Of a stretch of DNA of 18,008 nucleotides, positions 8,569 to 13,472 are shown piece after piece. Origin of the DNA: Candidatus Rokuibacteriota bacterium (GTDB taxonomy: Bacteria > Methylomirabilota > Methylomirabilia > Rokubacteriales > CSP1-6). Location: the NCBI GenBank assembly GCA_016201645.1, contig JACQCL010000041.1:1-18008 (forward strand), given 5' to 3'. How positions within the stretch are numbered: position 1 is the stretch's first letter; every line of letters begins with the position of its first letter. The notes under the pieces were generated by a model. The model saw nothing but the letters and a program-made list of their open reading frames with translations, was not told the DNA's origin and ran no database searches. A program made the translations under genes and the position numbers.

Positions 8569-8769
8569 ATGGCAACAGGCAGCGTGAAGTGGTTCAACGA
8601 CGCGAAGGGGTATGGCTTCATCACCCAGGAGGGTGGCGAGGACGTCTTCGTCCACTACAGCGCCATTCAGGCCGGGGGCTTCAAAAGCCTGGCCGAGGGT
8701 GACAAGGTGGAGTTCGAGGTGACGAAGGGGCCCAAGGGGCTCCAGGCCGCCAACGTTCGGAAGATCTAA
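8569..8769 (+). CDS. csp: Cold-shock protein, CspA family (copy 1)
   Basis: 66 aa single cold-shock domain, the normal CspA size. It is an RNA/ssDNA chaperone that melts mRNA structure at low temperature or in rapid growth. RNP1 is KGYGFIT (residues 13-19) and RNP2 is VFVHYSAI (26-33); the conserved VKWFNDAKGYGF start is present. The ATG at 8569 follows AAAGAGGT at 8-base spacing and matches the family N-terminus. An in-frame ATG further upstream would only add leader sequence. It is 58/66 identical to the second csp at 10205 by direct comparison. Its own promoter and the structured leader imply post-transcriptional control. Confidence 0.97.
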   Translation: MATGSVKWFNDAKGYGFITQEGGEDVFVHYSAIQAGGFKSLAEGDKVEFEVTKGPKGLQAANVRKI

Positions 8770-8787
8770 AGATCACCGCGTCGCTCA

Positions 8788-8815
8788 GGGATCCGGGCCT
8801 TCGGGCCCGGGTCCC
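8788..8815 (+). terminator. 12-bp hairpin with UUCG loop after csp copy 1
   Basis: GGGATCCGGGCC (8788-8799), loop TTCG, GGCCCGGGTCCC (8804-8815), one G-U pair. The stem is very stable, but only a short T/C stretch follows. It may be a 3'-end stabiliser or a leaky terminator that lets some transcription into the helicase gene. Confidence 0.55.
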
Positions 8816-8860
8816 TTCCACACAAAGCAGGAATCCCACAACACCTCACATCGGAGAAAT

Positions 8861-9982
8861 ATGTCCAACTTCGAATCGCTCAAACTTTCCCCTGAAATCC
8901 TAGCGGATATCCGGCGGGCGGGCTTCGAGGCTCCCACGCCGATCCAGGCCCAAGCGATCCCGCCGGCCCTGGCCGGCGGCGACGTGATCGGCTGCGCCCA
9001 GACGGGCACCGGCAAGACCGCCGCCTTCGCGATCCCGATCATCCAGCAGCTGGCCGGTGGCGCCGGGCTCCGCGCCCTTGTCCTCGCTCCCACGCGCGAG
9101 CTGGCGCTCCAAATTCACGATTGTTTTGCCAACCTCGGAGCCCACAGCCGCGTGAGCGCGGCCACGGTCATCGGCGGGGAGGCCATGGGGCCTCAGCTCG
9201 AGGCGCTTCGCCGCCGGCCCAACGTCCTCGTGGCGACCCCAGGTCGCCTGCTCGACCATCTGGAGCGCCGGAGCGTCTCGCTCGGGGCTCTCCGCATCCT
9301 GGTTCTGGACGAGGCCGACCGGATGCTCGACATGGGGTTCGCCCCGCAACTCGAGCGCATCCTGAAGCACGTGCCGCTGGACCGCCAGACCCTCTGCTTC
9401 TCGGCCACCATGCCGCCCGAGATGGAGCGGCTCGTGCGCGGCCACCTGGTCCGGCCCGTCCGCGTCCAGGTCGGGCCGGCGTCCTCGCCCGTGGACAAGG
9501 TCAGTCAGGTTCTCTATCCCCTGCAGCGCGACGAGAAGACGCCCCTGCTCCTGTCCCTGCTGCGGAGCGAGCGGGGCAAGGTCCTCGTCTTCACGCGCAC
9601 CAAGCACCGAGCCGACCGGCTGGCGCGCGCCGTCGGCGCGGCGGGACACCGGGTTGCGCGCATTCACGCGGATCGGAGCCAGTCAGAGCGGCGGCGGGCG
9701 CTCGACGGCTTTCGCGCGGGCCACTACCGGGTGCTGGTGGCCACCGACATCGCGGCCCGGGGCATCGACGTGGTGAACATCTCCCACGTCATCAACTACG
9801 ACCTGCCGGCGACGCCGGAGGACTACGTCCACCGGATCGGGCGCACCGCCCGGGCCGAGGCGAGCGGCCTCGCGTCCAGCTTCGCCGCCCCCGAAGAGGG
9901 CGACCAGCTGCGGGCCATCGAGCGCCACCTGGGCCGGCCCCTCAGCCGGGAGCGCGGGCGGGCCCGTTCAATTCAGGGTTGA
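8861..9982 (+). CDS. DEAD-box ATP-dependent RNA helicase, RhlE-like
   Basis: 373 aa, consisting of just the two RecA domains with almost no C-terminal tail. All helicase motifs are readable: Q-motif phenylalanine and PTPIQAQAIP, motif I AQTGTGKT, Ia PTRELALQ, Ib TPGR, II DEAD, III SAT, IV-V VLVFTRTK and ATDIAARGIDV, VI HRIGRTAR. Such enzymes unwind short RNA duplexes, typically in ribosome assembly or mRNA decay, and are often cold-induced. CGGAG sits five bases before ATG 8861. It lies between two csp genes, which supports a cold-shock role. RhlE is the best subgroup guess from the short tail and motif spelling; CshA/RhlB-like naming is also possible. Confidence 0.95.
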   Translation: MSNFESLKLSPEILADIRRAGFEAPTPIQAQAIPPALAGGDVIGCAQTGTGKTAAFAIPIIQQLAGGAGLRALVLAPTRELALQIHDCFANLGAHSRVSAATVIGGEAMGPQLEALRRRPNVLVATPGRLLDHLERRSVSLGALRILVLDEADRMLDMGFAPQLERILKHVPLDRQTLCFSATMPPEMERLVRGHLVRPVRVQVGPASSPVDKVSQVLYPLQRDEKTPLLLSLLRSERGKVLVFTRTKHRADRLARAVGAAGHRVARIHADRSQSERRRALDGFRAGHYRVLVATDIAARGIDVVNISHVINYDLPATPEDYVHRIGRTARAEASGLASSFAAPEEGDQLRAIERHLGRPLSRERGRARSIQG

Positions 9983-10008
9983 CAGGCCTCCCCGAGCCGA
10001 GGTATCTT
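9979..10008 (+). promoter_or_regulatory. Promoter of the second csp gene
   Basis: TTGACA (9979-9984) overlaps the helicase stop codon. With an 18-base spacer the -10 is TATCTT (10003-10008); a 17-base alternative is GTATCT. A TTTGAGAGTC element is found downstream of both csp promoters (here at about 10018-10028, and at 8425-8434 for copy 1). Confidence 0.65.
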
Positions 10009-10082
10009 TCTTTTCGGTTTTGAGAGTCCCGTCAGTGTCCGAAAATCGCTTCGTGAAAAGGAATCGCTCGGTTTAAGGGTTT

Positions 10083-10194
10083 GACGCCGCGAGGGCCGAG
10101 GTCCTCCGGCGTTTTCGTTTGCCCCCCAGAGGGGGTCAGCCCGGCCATGGGGGTCGGGTATCACCGGGGCGGCTCAACGCCCCAGAAGAAAGAG
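10083..10194 (+). ncRNA. Structured csp leader RNA, copy 2
   Basis: The fold matches the leader of copy 1. H1: ACGCCG (10084-10089) plus GAGGGC (10091-10096), loop CGAG, with GTCCTC (10101-10106) plus CGGCGT (10107-10112) and a TTTTCGTTT tail. H2: CCCCC (10123-10127) / GGGGG (10131-10135). H3: CCCGGCC (10140-10146) / GGTCGGG (10152-10158), loop ATGGG. H4: GGGGCG (10166-10171) / CGCCCC (10178-10183), then AAGAAAGAGG. Differences from copy 1 fall in loops, or keep pairing through G-U changes and stem extensions, as expected if the fold is selected. Confidence 0.7.
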
Positions 10195-10204
10195 GAAAGG
10201 GAGT

Positions 10205-10405
10205 ATGGCACAGGGCACGGTCAAGTGGTTTAACGACGCGAAGGGATATGGCTTCATCCAGGTAGAGGGCGGAGAGGACGTCTTCGTCCACTACAGCGCC
10301 ATCCAAGCCAACGGCTTCAAGAGCCTGAGCGAGGGTGACCGCGTCGAGTTCGAGGTGACAAAGGGGCCGAAGGGGCTCCAGGCGTCCAACGTCCGCAAGA
10401 TCTAA
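10205..10405 (+). CDS. csp: Cold-shock protein, CspA family (copy 2)
   Basis: 66 aa cold-shock domain with RNP1 KGYGFIQ and RNP2 VFVHYSAI. It differs from copy 1 at eight residues (3, 5, 19, 20, 36, 42, 46, 61), all conservative or at the ends of strands. The ATG at 10205 follows a purine-rich GAGGAAAGGGAG stretch that provides strong ribosome binding. It has its own promoter overlapping the helicase stop and a strong intrinsic terminator downstream, so it forms a monocistronic unit. The pair probably arose by duplication of csp together with its leader, with the helicase between them. Confidence 0.97.
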   Translation: MAQGTVKWFNDAKGYGFIQVEGGEDVFVHYSAIQANGFKSLSEGDRVEFEVTKGPKGLQASNVRKI

Positions 10406-10425
10406 CGCGATCGCTGGACCACTTG

Positions 10426-10467
10426 ACGGCCCGCCAGGGGCGCACCCCCGGCGGGCCGTTTCTTTTC
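10426..10467 (+). terminator. Intrinsic terminator of csp copy 2
   Basis: ACGGCCCGCC (10426-10435) pairs perfectly with GGCGGGCCGT (10450-10459). The loop itself closes as GGGG-CGCA-CCCC. TTTCTTTT follows. Confidence 0.9.
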
Positions 10468-10479
10468 CCGCAAGCGCAC

Positions 10480-10550
10480 AAAAAACCCCGACGGTGCTTG
10501 CGGCGTCGGAGTGCCGAGCCGCCCCGCTGGTGTGGGCGGGACCGTCGGGG
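10480..10550 (-). terminator. Minus-strand terminator with a branched (three-way) stem
   Basis: Read on the minus strand, CCCCGACGGT (10541-10550) pairs with ACCGTCGGGG (10486-10495) and is followed by TTTTTTG (10485-10479). Inside the 45-base interior two more hairpins can form: the pair at 10519-10524/10534-10539 (CCGCCC/GGGCGG on the plus strand) and CGGC/GCCG at about 10500-10516. No minus-strand protein gene ends just upstream, so it must end the transcript proposed for 10478-10813. It is convergent with the csp terminator. Confidence 0.7.
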
Positions 10551-10604
10551 CCGGTGGTGCCTGGGTCCTCCCAGGCGCCCACCCCGGACTAGCGTGGACC
10601 TGCC

Positions 10605-10652
10605 TTAGGAGGCGACCACCTCACAGATCACCGTAGGGGTACACATACACAC
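10605..10652 (-). CDS. Possible 15-residue Cys-containing peptide with extended Shine-Dalgarno
   Basis: The frame GTG 10652 to TAA 10605 encodes (M)CMCTPTVICEVVAS; an internal ATG at 10646 would give 13 residues. A perfect AAAGGAGG (10663-10670) lies 10 bases before the GTG, and the complementarity to the 16S rRNA 3' end continues into the spacer. The CCTCCT at the stop codon could pair back with AGGAGG and hide the site. It has some similarity to the PqqA style of short peptide (TPTVI..CEV), but it lacks the conserved Glu-x3-Tyr pair and no modification enzymes are nearby. It could be an expressed leader peptide or RiPP precursor, or merely chance coding inside an RNA. Confidence 0.3.
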   Translation of the reverse strand: MCMCTPTVICEVVAS

Positions 10653-10819
10653 GGCTGGACCACCTCCTTTCTCGGCGAGGCCCACCACGCGGGCCCAAGT
10701 CCCACCACCCCGAACCGGACGCCGACTCCCGGCCCAGGGCCCGGTCAGGTCGCCGCCGGCGGGATTGCCGGCGGGGACACCAGGAAGGAGCCTGTGTGCG
10801 CTCCGACCGATTTCCCCCA

Positions 10820-10848
10820 ATCCTACGTCAGCCAGAAGAGTCATCCAA
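10820..10848 (-). promoter_or_regulatory. Minus-strand promoter for the small transcript
   Basis: TTGGAT (10843-10848), 17-base spacer, TAGGAT (10820-10825), with an A/T-rich AGAAATTTTC stretch directly upstream of the -35 like an UP element. It starts just after the stop codon of the ComEA-like gene. Confidence 0.5.
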
Positions 10849-10857
10849 GAAAATTTC

Positions 10858-11163
10858 TCACTTCACCGTGATCGTCTCGCGGTTCGCCTCCCAGATCCCT
10901 TTGCCGATTCCTGTGATCTTCCGGATCTCCTCGGGCTTCTTGAACGGGCCGTTCTTCTCCCGGTAGTCGATGATCTTCTCGGCGATCTCCCTGCCGACCC
11001 CCTTGAGTTTCATCAGTTCGGACTTCGACGCCGTGTTGATGTTGACCTTCCCATCGGAATCGGTCGGGGCCGATTGTTGAGGGCCCCCGTACACCCACGG
11101 CGGCGCCCCGCTCACGGCCAGCGCGATGGACAGCAGGAGTCCGAGCAACACCTTGGCGATCAT
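10858..11163 (-). CDS. Secreted ComEA-type helix-hairpin-helix DNA-binding protein
   Basis: 101 aa. An N-terminal signal peptide (about 1-20: MIAK then a leucine-rich core, ending before APPWVYGG) is followed by a ComEA helix-hairpin-helix repeat pair: VNINTASKSELMKLKGVGREIAEKII and a second GIGKGIWE hairpin. ComEA proteins bind double-stranded DNA in the periplasm during natural transformation, but many short stand-alone members have no proven competence role. AAGGAGG lies at ideal spacing before ATG 11163, and a near-consensus promoter lies upstream. No other competence genes are in view. It is transcribed alone; the next downstream element is a separate promoter for the small transcript. 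Confidence 0.93.
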   Translation of the reverse strand: MIAKVLLGLLLSIALAVSGAPPWVYGGPQQSAPTDSDGKVNINTASKSELMKLKGVGREIAEKIIDYREKNGPFKKPEEIRKITGIGKGIWEANRETITVK

Positions 11164-11206
11164 GGTCCCCTCCTTGGTGAAAGATGGTGGAGTCTATGGG
11201 GACGGA

Positions 11207-11234
11207 ATTCTAACCAAGGCTCGCCCGCTGTCAA
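11207..11234 (-). promoter_or_regulatory. Strong promoter of the ComEA-like gene
   Basis: TTGACA (11229-11234, perfect), 16-base spacer, TAGAAT (11207-11212, five of six consensus bases). The transcript would start near 11200, about 37 bases before the start codon. Confidence 0.7.
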
Positions 11235-11274
11235 TGTCCAATGATCAATACATCACGGGCGAGTGCCTGACGGG

Positions 11275-11691
11275 CTATTGCCAGCCGATCACCTCGTAGC
11301 CTTTTTCGCGCAAGCAGCGGTTCACGAAGTTCTTATACACGGGACTCGGCTCGACCTGCTTCGCCGCCCCATGCACGGCGCCCGCGGTGCCGCCCGTCGC
11401 CGCGCCGATGGCCGCGCCCCGGCCCGCGCCGTGACCGCTGACCGCGCCGGCGACGGCGCCCACGGCAGCGCCGCCCACAGCGCCGACGGCCGTGTCCTTC
11501 CCGATCTCCTTGCCCGCCGCGCTCGGGACATTCTGGCTCGCGAGCTCGCGGCATGCCGCGATGTCGCGCTCAGCCTGTTCCTGTCCGACCTGCTGCAGAT
11601 GGGTGTTCGGATAGAGAACCGGGCTCTGCGTGCTCGCGCAGCCGACGACTCCCAGTGCCACGACAAGCACGAGCGATGTCATTCGGGACAT
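11275..11691 (-). CDS. Outer-membrane-type lipoprotein with glycine zipper
   Basis: 138 aa. The signal peptide ends in a lipobox V15-V-G-C18, so the protein should be lipidated on Cys18. The mature part has a charged helix (QEQAERDIAACRELASQ) and then a long glycine-zipper (about residues 67-110, repeated GAVGGAAVGAVAGAV and GAAIGAATGGTAGAV) of the kind that forms packed membrane helices in YMGG/OmpA-linked lipoproteins. The C-terminus YKNFVNRCLREKGYEVIGW is a short conserved-looking domain with a Cys that may pair with the AAC cysteine. GGAGG lies seven bases before ATG 11691. Function is unknown; envelope stability or stress is the usual guess for this class. Confidence 0.9.
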   Translation of the reverse strand: MSRMTSLVLVVALGVVGCASTQSPVLYPNTHLQQVGQEQAERDIAACRELASQNVPSAAGKEIGKDTAVGAVGGAAVGAVAGAVSGHGAGRGAAIGAATGGTAGAVHGAAKQVEPSPVYKNFVNRCLREKGYEVIGWQ

Positions 11692-11785
11692 AGAGTCACC
11701 TCCGCGAGCGTTAGACTGACGACCTGATGGATCTATTTACGCCATGAAGCTCAGCCTGCCGACGCCCGAGCCGCCGGCACGCGCC

Positions 11786-12109
11786 TCAGGCGTCCCGGCT
11801 CTCGCCCAGACGCCGGAGGTACTCTTCCCACTCGACGGGAAGGAGGGACTTCTTTTTGGTGTTGCACTCCTTGCAGGCGGGCGCGACGTTGCCGCGGCTC
11901 GAGCGGCCCCCGCGGATGAGAGGGACGATGTGGTCCATTGTCAGCTTGCGGGAGCCCACCTGACGCCCGCAGTAGTGGCAGCGACCGGCCGCACGGCGCC
12001 GCTTCCACCATTGACTCTGGCGGAGAACCCGAGCCTTCGCCCGCTCCCGGCGGAGCTCGGCCTCCGTCACGCTGCTCACATAGGGTTCGGCCCGCACCGC
12101 CCCGCTCAC
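11786..12109 (-). CDS. HNH endonuclease family protein
   Basis: 107 aa. A positively charged N-terminal helix region is followed by a compact HNH domain: CHYCGRQVG (first zinc pair), the catalytic block TMDHIVPLIRGG with the general-base His, and NVAPACKECNTKK (conserved Asn and second zinc pair). Stand-alone HNH proteins of this size nick or cleave DNA in many contexts (restriction, phage packaging, homing). Here there is no phage or methylase neighbour, so the substrate cannot be guessed. The start GTG 12109 overlaps the stop of the upstream oxidoreductase as GTGA, which implies translational coupling; an internal start is possible because the first ~20 residues are not typical of the domain. 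Confidence 0.88.
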   Translation of the reverse strand: MSGAVRAEPYVSSVTEAELRRERAKARVLRQSQWWKRRRAAGRCHYCGRQVGSRKLTMDHIVPLIRGGRSSRGNVAPACKECNTKKKSLLPVEWEEYLRRLGESRDA

Positions 12110-12501
12110 CCGACGGTCTGGACTTTTTCCGGGAGGATCTTGAAGACCACGCGAACCTCGCCCGCCCGGCGGAACGGGTACTTGTCCTGGTGCAGGTACT
12201 TCTTCGTGAGCAGATCAATGTGGGCGTCGGCCCCCTGCTCCGTGATCTCGGCCACCCGCCCCCTGACCTGAATGTACCGGTAGGGATTGTCCGGATCCTG
12301 GATCGCGAGCGCCACCCTGGGGTTCCGACGGAGATTTTTGTCCTTCACCCGCCCCTTGGCGGTGTTGAAGCGGACATGAGTGCCGTCGAAGTCCACCCAG
12401 ACCGGCGTCACCTGGGGGCTACCGTCGGCGCCGATCGTCGCCAGATGGGCAAACGCCCTTTTCTGGAAAAGATCCTTATAGGCCTCGGGAATCGCGGCCA
12501 T
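12106..12501 (-). CDS. PPOX-class F420-dependent (or FMN) split-barrel oxidoreductase
   Basis: 131 aa, the length of the small F420/FMN-binding split-barrel family (PNPOx-like, TIGR03618 type). Features are AFAHLATIGADGSPQVTPVWVDFDG at the start of the barrel, then VRFNTAKGRVKDKNLRRNPRVALAI for cofactor phosphate binding, and YIQVRGRVAEIT. These enzymes reduce diverse small molecules with F420H2 or bind FMN; the substrate cannot be read from sequence. The ATG at 12501 follows GGGAGG. That site lies in a small perfect hairpin (12502-12516). It sits 27 bases after the selenoprotein and overlaps the HNH gene, so the three may be cotranscribed. Confidence 0.92.
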   Translation of the reverse strand: MAAIPEAYKDLFQKRAFAHLATIGADGSPQVTPVWVDFDGTHVRFNTAKGRVKDKNLRRNPRVALAIQDPDNPYRYIQVRGRVAEITEQGADAHIDLLTKKYLHQDKYPFRRAGEVRVVFKILPEKVQTVG

Positions 12502-12516
12502 GAGGGAATCCTCCCT
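12502..12516 (-). promoter_or_regulatory. Small hairpin covering the oxidoreductase ribosome binding site
   Basis: AGGGA and TCCCT flank a GGAT loop immediately before the start codon, so the GGGAGG Shine-Dalgarno is partly inside the stem. The stem is only 5 bp, so any effect is probably mild. Confidence 0.35.
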
Positions 12517-12528
12517 GAGGACATGCGA

Positions 12529-12873
12529 TTACTTCTCGCTCTTGAGCTGCTCCATCACCCAAAAGGCGTGGCGCACCGATTTGGCGGCGAGCGTCCCGCC
12601 CATCAGGAGCCCGATGTCCAGCGTCTCGGCGATCTCCTGCGCTGTCGCTCCCAAGCCGAGGACCTCCTCGACCCGATGCTCGATTCAGTCGAAACAGTTC
12701 TGCGAAATGGCCACCGCCAGCGCCGTCAGCTCCTTTTGCTTCTTCGAGAGCGCGCCGTCCGCGAAGACTTTCTGGCCCAGCTCCCTGAAGGCCCCGAAGA
12801 CCTTCATCGGGGATTTCAGCACCAGCCCGTTGACTCGTTTCCTCTCGGCGTTCTTCTCATGCAGGTGTCCCAT
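12529..12873 (-). CDS. AhpD-like (carboxymuconolactone decarboxylase family) selenoprotein, CxxU
   Basis: 114 residues if the in-frame TGA at 12685-12687 is read as selenocysteine (residue 63). Upstream part: ADGALSKKQKELTALAVAISQNCFD. Downstream part, same frame: IEHRVEEVLGLGATAQEIAETLDIG, then LLMGGTLAAKSVRHAFWVMEQLKSEK and TAA at 12529. The family is an all-helical thiol peroxidase-like fold with E...CxxCxxxH; here E48, C60, U63 fall at exactly the AhpD spacing, while the +4 His is Arg67 with His66 next to it. Without readthrough the protein would stop in the middle of its active site, although the remainder is intact and family-like. A SECIS-like hairpin follows the TGA. CxxU AhpD-like selenoproteins are known in bacteria. 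Start ATG 12873 has GGAAGGAG upstream. Likely role: peroxide or thiol redox chemistry. Confidence 0.88.
12652..12675 (-). promoter_or_regulatory. Bacterial SECIS-like element
   Basis: Starting nine bases after the UGA, CGGGTCGAGG (12675-12666) pairs with CCTCGGCTTG (12661-12652), including three G-U pairs, around an AGGU loop (12665-12662). The loop starts 19 bases after the UGA. The E. coli fdhF SECIS, the reference SelB-binding site, also presents AGGU at the apex at about this distance. This supports Sec insertion over a nonsense mutation. Confidence 0.75.
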
Positions 12874-12933
12874 GCTTTGCTCCTTCCTTCGCCTGGGGCG
12901 GGCCCTCCGTCACATCTCAGCGCGTGGCGGCGC

Positions 12934-13443
12934 TCAGAGGGGGCCGGATTCCGTCAGCGCGGCCGCCCGGGCCTCGGCCATCCCGCGCACGGCCAAGAGG
13001 AGGCGTACGAGGCACTGCTCGACCAGCGCGGTGTCGTGGGTGACCGGGTCGGCGAGCCACTCGCGGACCCACTCCCGGCGCTCGGCGGCGAACCCCAACG
13101 TCGGGGAAAGCGCCCCGAGACGCAGGAGAAGATCGTCCGGCGGCAGGCCGGCCGCACGCAGGTGCGCGACGGCGGCGGCGCGTACCGCAGCGTTCCAAAT
13201 TCCTGTCAGGGCCTCGATCATCGCCTGATAGCACGTCGATTCCGGATCGCGCTGAAGATGCTGGACCACCGCCGCGACCAGCGGGGAGATCACGCGCTCG
13301 CCTTCCTCGTCCACGCCCACGAGACGGGCGAGCAGCGGATCTTGGTCCGGGCGCCCCATTCGCTCGAGGAGCGACAGGATGTGAGCGACGGGCACAGCGG
13401 GGAGCTGGGCGAGGCGTTCGAGCAGCGGCACGTCGTGGGACAC
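12934..13443 (-). CDS. Unknown helical protein
   Basis: 169 aa from GTG 13443, which has AAGGAGG five bases upstream. The product is soluble and almost entirely helical, rich in Leu, Ala, Arg and Asp, with repeated helix-turn-helix-like spacing (LLERLAQLPAVPVAHILSLL, ISPLVAAVVQHLQRDP, VRAAAVAHLRAAGL, LVEQCLVRLLLAVRGM), reminiscent of armadillo/HEAT-like packing, but I recognise no family. The same frame stays open far upstream inside the MFS gene, where it is only a GC-driven shadow; the ribosome binding site and the change in composition decide the start. It lies between the MFS exporter and the selenoprotein on the same strand with short gaps, so it is probably in their operon. Confidence 0.75.
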   Translation of the reverse strand: MSHDVPLLERLAQLPAVPVAHILSLLERMGRPDQDPLLARLVGVDEEGERVISPLVAAVVQHLQRDPESTCYQAMIEALTGIWNAAVRAAAVAHLRAAGLPPDDLLLRLGALSPTLGFAAERREWVREWLADPVTHDTALVEQCLVRLLLAVRGMAEARAAALTESGPL

Positions 13444-13472
13444 TGTCGCCTCCTTGGGAATGGAAGAACCCG

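Larger units (their letters stand above)
10478..10813 (-). ncRNA. Candidate structured small transcript in a gene-free region
   Basis: This stretch has no plausible conventional protein. On the minus strand it has a promoter (10820-10848) at one end and a U-tailed terminator at the other, giving a transcript of about 335 bases. Stable hairpins include CCGCCGGC (10753-10760) / GCCGGCGG (10767-10774) and GCCTGGG (10559-10565) / CCCAGGC (10570-10576) extended by GGTGG / CCACC. I checked it by eye against tmRNA, 6S, SRP RNA and RNase P RNA and recognise none of them. It also contains the very short reading frame listed separately, so it could be a tiny-peptide mRNA rather than a non-coding RNA. 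Confidence 0.45.

Noticed and set aside
10605..10652. A true PqqA (PQQ precursor)
   Set aside because: Lacks the conserved Glu-x3-Tyr pair needed for PQQ formation and no pqq genes are nearby.
10627..10672. A functional 16S rRNA gene
   Set aside because: Only the last ~45 bases show similarity, with an insert; no further 16S sequence on either side.
10605..10844. 79-residue minus-strand frame across the gene-free region
   Set aside because: Its start lies within the promoter itself and the sequence is low-complexity Gly/Arg/Pro; only the last 15 codons have a ribosome binding site.
12685..12687. Plain nonsense mutation or sequencing error in the AhpD-like gene
   Set aside because: The remaining frame is intact, the codon is TGA exactly at the CxxC resolving position, and a correctly spaced AGGU-loop hairpin follows.
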